Source: Ignavibacteriota bacterium (lineage in GTDB: Bacteria; Bacteroidota; Ignavibacteria; Ignavibacteriales; Melioribacteraceae). From it: a stretch of 64,000 nt of DNA. Of this stretch, positions 18,186 through 26,884 are shown piece after piece (position 1 is the stretch's first letter; each line of letters starts with the position of its first letter). The position numbers were made by a program, and so were the translations under genes. Location of the stretch: assembly GCA_016713565.1 (NCBI GenBank), contig JADJOX010000001.1:62001-126000 (forward strand). The letters run 5' to 3'. The notes under the pieces are model-generated. The model had not been told where the DNA came from, searched no databases, and saw nothing but the letters and a program-made list of their open reading frames with translations.

Positions 18186-18239
18186 TTTATAAAAAAAATA
18201 ATTTTCAAAAAAGTAATTATATTAAATTTTCTATAAGAT

Positions 18240-19610
18240 CTAGGAATCAACTTTATTGAATTTGGCTTTAATCTGATTAAAAGGAAACATTAAAAAACTT
18301 ACCGCGCAAATTCTTCCAAAAATAAACGCAAGCATCGCAGAAGTAATTCCTGTAATGTTAAATACTTTTATTGAAATAAAAAGCGTTACAATAATTACAG
18401 TAACTTCTATTATTGTTGCAAAAGTAATGGGAGTTGTATTTTTATAAACGACAAGAATTGCTCTTTGTAATGAAATTAAAACAGTAAACGCCGGCATTAT
18501 GGAAATTATAATTGTCGGAATTTTTGAAAAACTGCTTAGCTCAATCGAAAGTCCGGAAACGGTATTAAACCAAAAGTATGAAGCTGGAGTAAGTGAAATA
18601 GCAATTAAGCACAAAGCTAAAAACAGGGCAAGTCGTTTTGCATATTTTGAAATCTCAAAATAATTTTCGCCATTATCGCCGACCAAAGCGATTACAACTT
18701 CTTGATATGATAATCCCAAACTTCTAAATATAAATACTAATGAATTTATAACCGGAAGCACCGCAAGTGATTCCAATGACATTCTGCTTTGTCCGATAAA
18801 AAACGCGACTAAAGGATGAACTCCAAGTCCGATGAAAGAAGTAAGCGCTAATGGATAGTAAAAATTGAAAATGCTTTTATAAGTTAAAATTTCTTCGGAA
18901 ATTAATTTATCATCTTTTATTTGTTTTAAAATTTTATTTGCCATTAATCTGCTGGCAATTGCTTCGGCTAAAACAGCTGATGATAAAGCTGAAGCGCCTA
19001 CAACCGCACCCGGCAAATTACTGAAAGTGAATAATATTAAGGCTGTAAAAGTCATGCATGTTAATCTAACAACTGTTCCATAGGCAACGCGTTTTGTCAA
19101 ATTATTTCTGATTAAAATTCCCTGATAAAACCTTCTGTAACCAATTGCGCCGGGCCATGGAAGAAGTACAAAAAATGCTTTATAAGTTAATTTTGTAACT
19201 TCTTTATCAAGTGAAATTAAATCGATTGCTATGAAATTAAAAATGGAAGGAATTAATATTATAAGCATGAATAAGGTGATGAAAGAACTGACTATAAAAT
19301 TAAAATTCCTTAATTTCTTAAATGATGAATAATCTTTTACTAATGCTGTAGAAGCGCTCATCATCATAATTACTGGAGCTTCCACAATTAAAGCAAAGGA
19401 AAATGCAACACCGTAAGCCGCTAAATTATATTTGGGATCGATTAAACGCGCAATTACCGCGGCAAGAAACGGTCCTTCCAAAGACATCATTAACCAAGTT
19501 GCCGCAAGCGGAAACCAAAATTTAAAGATTTTTATTTGATTGAGTTTCTGCAAAAAATTTATAGAATTAAATTGTAAGTTGAAAGATATCTGTTTTTTCG
19601 AATTAAACAA
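18240..19610 (-). CDS. Polytopic membrane transporter, MATE/ANK-like
   Basis: A 456-residue integral membrane protein with about 12 helices. Segments such as PLAATWLMMSLEGPFLAAVI, YNLAAYGVAFSFALIVEAPV and FYQGILIRNNLTKRVAYGTV give the feel of the MATE/multidrug-flippase superfamily and of bacterial relatives of the ANK (progressive ankylosis) protein, but I see no motif that settles it. An export role for a small molecule or lipid-linked substrate is possible. It converges on the response regulator gene and lies 75 bases past the end of the efflux operon on the same strand, so readthrough from that operon cannot be excluded. Coding is certain, function is not. Confidence 0.7.
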   Translation of the reverse strand: MFNSKKQISFNLQFNSINFLQKLNQIKIFKFWFPLAATWLMMSLEGPFLAAVIARLIDPKYNLAAYGVAFSFALIVEAPVIMMMSASTALVKDYSSFKKLRNFNFIVSSFITLFMLIILIPSIFNFIAIDLISLDKEVTKLTYKAFFVLLPWPGAIGYRRFYQGILIRNNLTKRVAYGTVVRLTCMTFTALILFTFSNLPGAVVGASALSSAVLAEAIASRLMANKILKQIKDDKLISEEILTYKSIFNFYYPLALTSFIGLGVHPLVAFFIGQSRMSLESLAVLPVINSLVFIFRSLGLSYQEVVIALVGDNGENYFEISKYAKRLALFLALCLIAISLTPASYFWFNTVSGLSIELSSFSKIPTIIISIMPAFTVLISLQRAILVVYKNTTPITFATIIEVTVIIVTLFISIKVFNITGITSAMLAFIFGRICAVSFLMFPFNQIKAKFNKVDS

Positions 19611-19685
19611 CAGAGCTTAATTTCTTTGCGGAATTTTTGAAAGGTCAAAGTTTATTTAAATTTATTCTTTTATTAAGAATTAAAG

Positions 19686-20816
19686 CTAATCAAGTTTTTT
19701 TCTGAAACGGAATGAGCTGAAAACTAAAATAAATATTCCCATAAAAAACAGAATCGTTATTTCCTGCCAAAGATCAACAATGCCGATTCCTTTAAGAACT
19801 ACACCGCGAAGTATTGTCAAAAAATATTTTAAAGGTATAAAATAACTGATATATTGTAAAATTTTAGGCATGTTTTCAATTGGAAACGCAAAACCTGAGA
19901 GATAAACCATCGGCATCATAATTCCGAAAATTGCAATCATCATTGCCTGCTGCTGAGTTTTTGAAATTGTTGATACAAAAAGTCCTAAACCCAAAGTAGA
20001 TAAAATGTAAAAGAACGAAGCTGTAAATAGAAAAATTATACTGCCTCTTACGGGAATGCTGAATAAAATATTCATCATTGTAATTACAAGAACAACCGAA
20101 ATAAATCCCAAAATAGTAAACGGAACAAGTTTTCCAATAATCAATTGAAATGGTTTTATGGGGGTAACAATAATTTGTTCAAGCGTTCCAATTTCTTTTT
20201 CCTTTACAACCGCTAGCGAAGTTAAAATTAAAGTTATTATACTTAATAATAAACCGACAATTGCGGGAACCATAAAATATCTAGTCTTTAAGTACGGATT
20301 GTACCATGTTCTTACTTCGGCAGAAATTTGTCCTGCAGGCAATATTTTAATACCTTTCTTTGCGCGATAATCCATAATGATATTTTGCGAATATTCAGAA
20401 ATTATTTTTGATATATATCCCGCGGCTATTGATGCCTTGTTTCCGTCGGAGCCGTCAAATATCGCTTGAAGTTTTACAGTTTCATTTCTGTTAATATTTT
20501 TAGAAAAATCTTTAGGAATAACAAAACCTACGAGAACATTGGCTTTATTTATTTGATCAGTTAATTCTTCATAACTATCCGCATAATAATCAATTGAAAA
20601 AAATCCCGAGCTTTCAAACCTTTCTATAAAATTTCTGCTCGTTTCGGTTTTATCATAATCCAAAAATAAAATATGAACATTATTTACATCCATTGTTGCC
20701 GCATAACCTAAAAATAAAAGCTGTAAAACGGGAGCGACTAAAACAATTCCAAACATTTTGGGATCGCGCTTAAATTGTGAAAATTCTTTTTTTATAATAT
20801 TTAAAATGATCTTCAT
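19686..20816 (-). CDS. ABC-2 type permease, second of the efflux pair (YbhR-like)
   Basis: A 376-residue permease of the ABC2_membrane_3 type. One N-terminal helix (about residues 22-42), a long extracytoplasmic domain (about 45-175, with the family segment VQAIFDGSDGNKASIAAGYI here read as LQAIFDGSDGNKAS), then five helices in the C-terminal half, including the conserved VVKEKEIGTLEQIIVTPIKP loop (E-x-E and GT.EQ..V.P). It pairs with the preceding permease, whose stop overlaps its start by one base, and with the two ATPases of this operon. The likely role is drug or toxic-compound efflux across the inner membrane, coupled to HlyD and TolC parts. Co-expression under the TetR gene at the operon head is expected. 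Confidence 0.92.
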   Translation of the reverse strand: MKIILNIIKKEFSQFKRDPKMFGIVLVAPVLQLLFLGYAATMDVNNVHILFLDYDKTETSRNFIERFESSGFFSIDYYADSYEELTDQINKANVLVGFVIPKDFSKNINRNETVKLQAIFDGSDGNKASIAAGYISKIISEYSQNIIMDYRAKKGIKILPAGQISAEVRTWYNPYLKTRYFMVPAIVGLLLSIITLILTSLAVVKEKEIGTLEQIIVTPIKPFQLIIGKLVPFTILGFISVVLVITMMNILFSIPVRGSIIFLFTASFFYILSTLGLGLFVSTISKTQQQAMMIAIFGIMMPMVYLSGFAFPIENMPKILQYISYFIPLKYFLTILRGVVLKGIGIVDLWQEITILFFMGIFILVFSSFRFRKKLD

Positions 20817-21949
20817 TATGAATTTTCCTTTTTGAGATAAATTTTACTCGCCAATGTGAGAAGTATTACAGCAAACAATATTAAATATAAAATTTGATCC
20901 CAAATTGCTTCAATGCCTACACCGCGCAGTATAATAGCTCTTAAAATCTTGATGAAAAATTTAGCCGGAGTAATGTTCGTTAATAATTGAATAAATGGCG
21001 GCATGCTTTCTATAGGAAAAATAAATCCGGATAAAATAACGGATGGAAGTAAAGAAACCATTGTGGCTACAGTGAAAGCAATTTGCTGCGAATCTGAAAT
21101 TGTTGAAATAAAAATTCCGATGCTCGTAGATGTAAACAAAAATATAATTGTGGTAAACGCTAAAAGAAAATAATCACCTTTTACTTCAACGTTGAACAGT
21201 AAATATCCGAAAATCAAAATGAAAACCGCATTGAACAACGCCAAAACGATGAACGGAAAAGTCTTGCCTAAAAGCAATTCCAGAATTTTAATTGGTGAAA
21301 CATTTATTTGTTCAATTGTACCTCGTTCTTTTTCACGCACAAGAGACAATGAAACGCTGACTACCGCAACAATAACAAGAATCATTGCAATCAATCCTGG
21401 TATTAAAAATCTAGTAGTCTGCAAATCTTTATTGAACCAGAAAATCGGATTAAAATCAAATGGAATATATGCCTTAATTCCTTTTTGCGACAGTAAGTAA
21501 TTTGTTTTATGTGAATTGAAACTCGCGGTGGCGGCTGTTACATAATTTTGAACTATTGTCGCTGTGTTTCCATCTACTCCATCCGTTAAAAACTGAACTT
21601 TTACGTTTTGTTTTGAGTTGAAGTTTTGAGAAAAATCTTTTGGAATTATTAACACACATTGCGCTATTTTTTTATCCAGAATATCATTTACTTCACCATC
21701 GCTGTTTACAAAATAAGAAATTCGGAAATATTCCGATGAGGTAAGTGAATTATAAAACTCCCGGCTTAACTCAGTTTTATTTTGATCATAAACTGCCAGC
21801 TTAATATCCTTTACATCAAAGTTTACCGCATAGCCAAATACAATTAAAAGAAAAACGGGAAAGAGAATTAAAATGGATAACATTCTGATATCTCTGAAAA
21901 GATGCTTGAATTCTTTTTTCGTTATTGCATAAATTCTTCTAATACTCAC
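20816..21949 (-). CDS. ABC-2 type permease, first of the efflux pair (YbhS-like)
   Basis: A 377-residue paralogue of the next gene, with the same layout: N-terminal helix (about 22-42), extracytoplasmic domain containing VQFLTDGVDGNTATIVQNYV, then five C-terminal helices and the loop LVREKERGTIEQINVSPIKI. The two permeases presumably form a heterodimeric channel. Start overlaps the stop of the upstream ATPase gene by four bases (ATGA); its own stop overlaps the next permease start by one. This matches the E. coli ybhS-ybhR arrangement. Confidence 0.92.
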   Translation of the reverse strand: MSIRRIYAITKKEFKHLFRDIRMLSILILFPVFLLIVFGYAVNFDVKDIKLAVYDQNKTELSREFYNSLTSSEYFRISYFVNSDGEVNDILDKKIAQCVLIIPKDFSQNFNSKQNVKVQFLTDGVDGNTATIVQNYVTAATASFNSHKTNYLLSQKGIKAYIPFDFNPIFWFNKDLQTTRFLIPGLIAMILVIVAVVSVSLSLVREKERGTIEQINVSPIKILELLLGKTFPFIVLALFNAVFILIFGYLLFNVEVKGDYFLLAFTTIIFLFTSTSIGIFISTISDSQQIAFTVATMVSLLPSVILSGFIFPIESMPPFIQLLTNITPAKFFIKILRAIILRGVGIEAIWDQILYLILFAVILLTLASKIYLKKENS

Positions 21950-22875
21950 TTTTTATCCTTTTCCAACAAGTGAATAAAAACGTCTTCTAAGGTTGGAACT
22001 ATTTTATCTATTTTCTCAATATGAATTTGCGGAAGTTTTTTTAACTCATTAATAATTTGATTTTCATTTACAAAATTATTGTTCATTATAATATGAATTG
22101 AATTTCCAAATATTGAAGTCTCGTCTACAAAATTTGATTTATCAAAAATTTCCATAGCCTCAATTACATTGCTGCATTGAATTTCATAAATAGGGTTAGT
22201 TAGATATTTACTTTTAAGTACTTTGGAATTACCTTCTGCTATTAAGCTACCAGCATTAATTAAAATTATATTCCCGCAATATTCCGCTTCTTCCAAATAA
22301 TGTGTGGTTACCAAAACCGTTATACCTTCATCGGAAAGATCATTAATCAAATCCCAGAAAGATCTTCTTGAAATCGGATCAACTCCGCTTGTGGGTTCAT
22401 CCAGAAAAACAATTTTTGGTTTATGAATAACAGCTGTTCCCAAAGCTAATCTTTGCTTAATTCCGCCGGGTAAAGAGCCGGTTAAAATATTTTCTTTCCC
22501 GATTAAATTTGCGGTTTTTAAAATCCATTGCATTCTTTCATTAAGTTCTTTTCCCTCTAAACCGTAAACTCCGCCGAAGAATTTAATGTTTTCTTCAATT
22601 GTCAGGTCATTGTAAAGAGAAAATCTTTGCGACATATAACCAATATTTTTCTTTACAAAATCAGATTGTGATTTAATGCTGAATCCGCCTACAAGCGCGT
22701 CTCCGCTTGTTGGTTCAAGCAGTCCGCACAACATTTTAATTGTTGTAGATTTTCCCGCGCCATTTGCGCCGAGAAACCCGAATATTTCACCTTCTTTTAC
22801 TTTGAAAGATATATTATTAACCGCAACAAATTTGCCGAAAGTTTTATTTAAGTTATTTACTTCTATCGAAAACAT
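21946..22875 (-). CDS. ABC transporter ATPase, second of two (YbhF half)
   Basis: A 309-residue ATPase. Walker A GANGAGKSTT (about 35-44), Q-loop YMSQRFSLYNDLT, signature LPGGIKQRLALGTAV (a variant LPGG instead of LSGG), Walker B IVFLDEPTSGVDPISRR, H-loop VTTHYLEEAEYC, and a C-terminal accessory domain ending LEDVFIHLLEKD. YMSQRFSLY and DEPTSGVDPISRR are typical of YbhF and its relatives. In E. coli YbhF carries two such domains in one chain; here the halves are two genes with tolC between. It overlaps the first permease by four bases. Confidence 0.93.
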   Translation of the reverse strand: MFSIEVNNLNKTFGKFVAVNNISFKVKEGEIFGFLGANGAGKSTTIKMLCGLLEPTSGDALVGGFSIKSQSDFVKKNIGYMSQRFSLYNDLTIEENIKFFGGVYGLEGKELNERMQWILKTANLIGKENILTGSLPGGIKQRLALGTAVIHKPKIVFLDEPTSGVDPISRRSFWDLINDLSDEGITVLVTTHYLEEAEYCGNIILINAGSLIAEGNSKVLKSKYLTNPIYEIQCSNVIEAMEIFDKSNFVDETSIFGNSIHIIMNNNFVNENQIINELKKLPQIHIEKIDKIVPTLEDVFIHLLEKDKK

Positions 22876-22937
22876 TTTTTTTATTATCCGGAGTATTTAA
22901 TTCTTCATAAATCATTTTTTATACTGACAATATTTTT

Positions 22938-24254
22938 TTAATATAATTTTTTACCAACAGCTTTATCTAATTTTATTTTAGCCAATTCATAGTCAACCAA
23001 TGAATTTAGCAATTCAGTTTGCGACGAAAATTTTGATGTTTCGGCATCAATCAAATCAGTAGAACTAACTAATTGTTCTAAATACTTATCATTTGTAATT
23101 CTATAATTTTCCTCCGCCTGCTCAACTGTTAACTTGTTAAGTTCTACTTTCTTCATTGCGGATTGCAATTGTAAAAATGTATTGTAAACATCAATTTCCA
23201 CGGCGTCTTCCAGTTGAGCTTTACTCGTTTCCAATTGTATTAAATTACTTTCAGCCTGCTGCGACTGAGAGGAATTATAGCCCCAATTCCAAACATCCCA
23301 GCTTAATGAAATTCCAACGTCCCAAGTATCATCGAAACGGTCTTTCATAGGAAAAATTCTTTGATTTGGACGGCTGTAATAAAAATCTGAAACAAAGAAT
23401 ACAGATGGATACCAGCCGGATTTACTTGCGCTAAGTTGTTCTTCACCTGCGGATAATTTTTTTGCCAATGATTTTATTTCAAGTCGGTTTGATTTAGCCT
23501 CGTTCAATAAATCATTAAAATCAAAATTAACTTTGTTGAAATTAATTTCTCTGGAAGTAATTTCAATATTATCAGTAATATTATTTCCAATAGTTTTGTT
23601 GAGCAAAGCCTTCGCGACTTCCAAAGAATTATTAAGTTCAATTTGCTTTAATTGTACAGATGATTTCTGAACTTCCAGCTTCAGAATATCATTTTTGGTA
23701 ATTAAATCATTTTCTAAAAAATTGCGCGAATCTTTGAGATGGGCTTCCAGACTTTTAATATTTTCTTCAACAATTTTATTGGCGTTTTCAATTTTATATA
23801 CATTCCAAAATGCGGAAATAATTTTAAATGTTTCTTCATTCATTTCCTTTGTATGATCCAATTCAGCTGATTCCAAATTATAATTCGCGGCTTCATTAAG
23901 TGAAGACAACTTAAATCCGGTAAAAATCGGCTGCTGCAGTGATAACTTTAAATTATATGTATTTAAAATCGCATCTTGAATTCTAATTGGATTAGGTAAA
24001 AACGACATTGAAATTTCAAATGGAGGAACATCGCTTAAGCGCATATACGAAGCATTAAATTTAAGCTGTGGTAATCTTTGAGAATTGATTTCTTTAACCT
24101 TTGCCGACGCTGATAAAACTTTAGCGTCTGATATAATTAATGTTTTACTATTTTGAATTCCCAATTGAATAATTTCATCCAAAGAATATTTTTTATTTTG
24201 TCCGTAAATTATTGATGCGATTATAAAGGAAATTATTAAAATTTTATTTTTCAT
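22938..24254 (-). CDS. TolC-family outer-membrane efflux protein
   Basis: A 438-residue exported protein with a signal peptide (about 1-18, ending IIYGQ) and two OEP repeats of long amphipathic helices, as in TolC. Recognisable segments include LPQLKFNASYMRLSDVPP (first repeat entrance), LKLSLQQPIFTGFKLSSLNE, WDVGISLSWDVWNWGYNSSQ and the final coiled coil NYRITNDKYLEQLVSSTDLI plus DAETSKFSSQTELLNSLVDY. It would form the outer-membrane exit duct for the ABC efflux pump, with the HlyD-type adaptor bridging the periplasm. It sits inside the operon between the two ATPase genes, 11 bases after the first ATPase. Confidence 0.92.
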   Translation of the reverse strand: MKNKILIISFIIASIIYGQNKKYSLDEIIQLGIQNSKTLIISDAKVLSASAKVKEINSQRLPQLKFNASYMRLSDVPPFEISMSFLPNPIRIQDAILNTYNLKLSLQQPIFTGFKLSSLNEAANYNLESAELDHTKEMNEETFKIISAFWNVYKIENANKIVEENIKSLEAHLKDSRNFLENDLITKNDILKLEVQKSSVQLKQIELNNSLEVAKALLNKTIGNNITDNIEITSREINFNKVNFDFNDLLNEAKSNRLEIKSLAKKLSAGEEQLSASKSGWYPSVFFVSDFYYSRPNQRIFPMKDRFDDTWDVGISLSWDVWNWGYNSSQSQQAESNLIQLETSKAQLEDAVEIDVYNTFLQLQSAMKKVELNKLTVEQAEENYRITNDKYLEQLVSSTDLIDAETSKFSSQTELLNSLVDYELAKIKLDKAVGKKLY

Positions 24255-24265
24255 ATAAAACTCTT

Positions 24266-25180
24266 TTATTTCTGATTGTTAACAAGATGAATGAAAACAT
24301 TTTCCAGTGAAGGAATATTTATTCTATGATCGTGTATTTTAATTTTATTTTTTGTTAAAAGCTCTGAAATTTGCGAGTAAACTTTTTCCGGATCATCTGT
24401 AATTGTATCTAGTCTGTCTCCGAATAATTGAACGTCAATCATTAAATTATCTTTAATCATTTTTGAGGCACTTCTAACATTATCGCAAACAACTTCAAGC
24501 ACTTTTTTATTAATTGAATCTTTAATGTTGTTTGGAGAATCCAAAGCGATAATTTCACCTTTATTCATCAAGGCAACTCTGTTGCATCTTTCGGCTTCGT
24601 CCAAGTATGGCGTCGACATAAAAATGGTAATTTCTTCTTTTAATAGATTTGAAAGAATTTTCCAAAAATCTCTTCTTGAAACCGGGTCGACACCTGTAGT
24701 TGGTTCATCTAAAAATAATATTTTTGGTTTGTGAATTAAACTGCAGGCTAACGCGAGCTTTTGTTTCATTCCGCCTGAAAGTCTGCCTGCTTGTCTACCG
24801 CGGAAATCTATAAGTCGAGTAAATTCTAAAAGTTCATTTCTTCGTTTGCCGTAATTTTTTACGTTGTGAATTTCCGCAAAGAATTCAATATTTTCATCGA
24901 TCGATAAATCTTCATATAAACTGAATTTTTGCGATAGATAGCCAATATTATCTTGAATCTTTTTTCTGTTTGTTTTTAAGTCAAAATTAAGAAGTGAAAT
25001 ATTTCCGATGTCGGGTTTTAATAATCCGCATAAAGTTCTTATGGTTGTAGTTTTGCCGGCTCCATCCGGACCAACCAATCCAAACATTTCACCTTTGTTA
25101 ACATTAAATGAAACACCATTTACAGCTTTAATAGTTCCATATGATTTGCTGAAAGACGATATGTTAATTATGCTGCTCAT
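24266..25180 (-). CDS. ABC transporter ATPase, first of two (YbhF half)
   Basis: ATPase of about 304 residues. Walker A GPDGAGKTTT (GPDGAGK is typical of the first domain of YbhF), Q-loop YLSQKFSLYEDLS, signature LSGGMKQKLALACSL, Walker B ILFLDEPTTGVDPVSRR, and MSTPYLDEAERC in which the usual H-loop His is replaced by Pro-Tyr context (STPYLDEA), another YbhF feature. The C-terminal accessory domain ends SLENVFIHLVNNQK. ATG at 25180 is used; the frame extends five codons to a TTG at 25195. If the first site is hydrolysis-poor because the H-loop is changed, the heterodimer would have one degenerate and one canonical ATP site. Confidence 0.92.
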   Translation of the reverse strand: MSSIINISSFSKSYGTIKAVNGVSFNVNKGEMFGLVGPDGAGKTTTIRTLCGLLKPDIGNISLLNFDLKTNRKKIQDNIGYLSQKFSLYEDLSIDENIEFFAEIHNVKNYGKRRNELLEFTRLIDFRGRQAGRLSGGMKQKLALACSLIHKPKILFLDEPTTGVDPVSRRDFWKILSNLLKEEITIFMSTPYLDEAERCNRVALMNKGEIIALDSPNNIKDSINKKVLEVVCDNVRSASKMIKDNLMIDVQLFGDRLDTITDDPEKVYSQISELLTKNKIKIHDHRINIPSLENVFIHLVNNQK

Positions 25181-25228
25181 TTGCAAGTTTATCAAATTAT
25201 GATATTCAAAATTTCTTATTACCCAATT

Positions 25229-26194
25229 TTATATTTTTATTTCAGCGTCAGCAGGCATTCCGCTTTTTAATTCTAAATCAGGATTGGCAATTTCCACTTT
25301 AACTTTGTAAACCAACTTTGTTCTTTCATCAGGAGTTTGAATATTTTTTGGTGTAAATTCAGATTCGGGTGAAATATATACGACTTTTCCACTAAAGGAT
25401 TTATCTTCATATGCATCAATAAAAACATCCACCTTTTGATTAAGTTTTACTTTTGGAAGTTCTAACTCATTTATATAAATATCTAAATTCAGTTTTTCCA
25501 AATCGGCAATATTCAGCAATGACGACATCGGCGAAACTGTTTCACCCTTTTCGTAAAATAGTTCAACAACAAAACCGTTTATTGGTGAAATTATATTGCA
25601 ATCGTTTATATTTTTTTGAATTAACTTTTCGTTGGCTATTGCTTGATTTAGCGCGGCTTCGGCTCGTTTTAATTCTTCAGGTCTCGCAATGTTTTTAATT
25701 TTTTTCAAATTTTCTTTTGCGGCGTCAAATTGTGATTTAACAATTTCAAATTTTGTTTGAACATCTTCAAACTGCTTTTTAGTTATTGAGTTGGATTCGA
25801 GAAGCTTCTGCATTCTATCTTTATCTTTTTGAGCTTGGGCATAAGTAACTTCAGCTTGATTAAACATGGCTTCCGATTGAAGAACGTCTTCTTTTCGCGA
25901 TCCGTTCTTCAGCATTTGAAATTGTGCTTCTGCACTTTCTCTCATTGCCGATGCTTGAAGAAGCTGGAGCTGTAAATTTTCGCTGTCAATTTTTAGTATT
26001 GTGTCGCCTTTGTTTACCTTTGCTCCTTCATCAAAATATATTTTTAAAATTTCTCCAGCTGTTTTAGAACTTAACGTAACATTTGTTGCTTCAATTGTTC
26101 CGCTTGCTTTAATTTTATTATCATCATTTCCATTTCCGCAGCTCATTAAAATCAATGATGTTATTATGATGAATAACTTTAAAATACTTTTCAT
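25229..26194 (-). CDS. HlyD/AcrA-type membrane fusion lipoprotein (YbhG-like)
   Basis: A 321-residue periplasmic adaptor. The N-terminus MKSILKLFIIITSLILMSCG has a lipobox (LMSC, Cys about residue 19), so it should be a lipoprotein. Then come the barrel-sandwich (lipoyl) half-motif GTIEATNVTLSSKTAGEIL, a long alpha-helical hairpin (about 75-190: LQLLQASAMRESAEAQFQML to EELKRAEAALNQAIANEK), the second lipoyl half NDCNIISPINGFVVELFYEK and a beta-barrel domain. It bridges the inner-membrane ABC pump to TolC. It overlaps the TetR gene by four bases, so regulator and pump are one transcript. Confidence 0.93.
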   Translation of the reverse strand: MKSILKLFIIITSLILMSCGNGNDDNKIKASGTIEATNVTLSSKTAGEILKIYFDEGAKVNKGDTILKIDSENLQLQLLQASAMRESAEAQFQMLKNGSRKEDVLQSEAMFNQAEVTYAQAQKDKDRMQKLLESNSITKKQFEDVQTKFEIVKSQFDAAKENLKKIKNIARPEELKRAEAALNQAIANEKLIQKNINDCNIISPINGFVVELFYEKGETVSPMSSLLNIADLEKLNLDIYINELELPKVKLNQKVDVFIDAYEDKSFSGKVVYISPESEFTPKNIQTPDERTKLVYKVKVEIANPDLELKSGMPADAEIKI

Positions 26195-26799
26195 TCTTTA
26201 TTTTCCTTTAAAGTTTTTATATAGATTTTTTTACCGCTTTCGGTTAATACTCCGTTTATCAACATTCCAAAAGTAATTTCAAAAGCATCTTTTATTGAAA
26301 GATTATGATTTATTAGGAAATTTGGATTTATAACTCCCTGCATTGCGCTGATTATTACTTGAACCATTATTTCACTTGGGTAGTCAATAATGTATCCTTC
26401 TTTCTTGCCTTGATCGAATATATTTTTCCATAATTTTTCAATATTTCTTGTTCGGAATTCTTCAATGTCTTGCCAAAGCTCAGGTCTGTGCGTTTGAAGA
26501 TCATTCATCATTTTTGAGTTTACTTTTAGTGAAATTTCCGCAAACATATTTGTCAACTTTTTAATTTTTATTATTGAATTACTATCACTTTTTATAATTG
26601 AGTCAATTTTTGACTGCATAATAGACTGAAAAAGTTTAACTGCGGCTTCTACTAAAATATCTTTGGATATGAAATATTTGTATATTGTTTTTTTACTCAT
26701 CCTCAAACCGTTCGCGATTTCATCCATGGTTATTTTGTAAAATCCTTCGCTTAAGAATTTATCTTTTGAGAACGAAATTATTTTTTCTTTTTCTTCCAT
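26191..26799 (-). CDS. TetR-family repressor of the efflux operon (CecR/YbiH-like position)
   Basis: A 202-residue regulator with the TetR N-terminal helix-turn-helix (about residues 8-55: FLSEGFYKITMDEIANGLRM, SKKTIYKYFISKDILVEAAV) and a helical ligand-binding C-terminal domain. It is the first gene of the efflux operon, overlapping the HlyD gene by four bases, as cecR precedes ybhGFSR in E. coli. Two 26-bp palindromes with GAAACTA/TAGTTTC arms flank the promoter just upstream, so autorepression relieved by a drug-like ligand is the natural model. The inducer is unknown. Confidence 0.93.
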   Translation of the reverse strand: MEEKEKIISFSKDKFLSEGFYKITMDEIANGLRMSKKTIYKYFISKDILVEAAVKLFQSIMQSKIDSIIKSDSNSIIKIKKLTNMFAEISLKVNSKMMNDLQTHRPELWQDIEEFRTRNIEKLWKNIFDQGKKEGYIIDYPSEIMVQVIISAMQGVINPNFLINHNLSIKDAFEITFGMLINGVLTESGKKIYIKTLKENKE

Positions 26800-26807
26800 A
26801 TACTCAC

Positions 26808-26873
26808 GAAACTAATTTTGTATTTATAGTTTCCAAAATAATAAACGGAAACTATTTTGTCAAGTATAGTTTC
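26808..26873. promoter_or_regulatory. Two palindromic operators for the TetR repressor
   Basis: Four copies of the half-site GAAACTA/TAGTTTC occur upstream of the TetR start: GAAACTA at 26808, TAGTTTC at 26827-26833, GAAACTA at 26848-26854, TAGTTTC at 26867-26873. They form two palindromes, each 26 bp (26808-26833 and 26848-26873), whose starts are 40 bp apart. The inner pair also makes a perfect 9-bp repeat (ATAGTTTCC 26826-26834, GGAAACTAT 26847-26855). One palindrome covers the -35 box and the other lies just downstream of the -10. This is direct in sequence; binding by the adjacent TetR protein is inference. Confidence 0.75.
26835..26863 (-). promoter_or_regulatory. Promoter of the TetR/efflux operon
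   Basis: On the minus strand, a perfect TTGACA (26863-26858) is followed after 17 bases by TATTTT (26840-26835), about 35 bases before the TetR start codon. It sits between and partly under the two palindromic operators. Both a sigma-70 style reading and the Bacteroidetes style (TTG...TATTTTG) fit. Confidence 0.65.
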
Positions 26874-26884
26874 TTAAAAAATTT

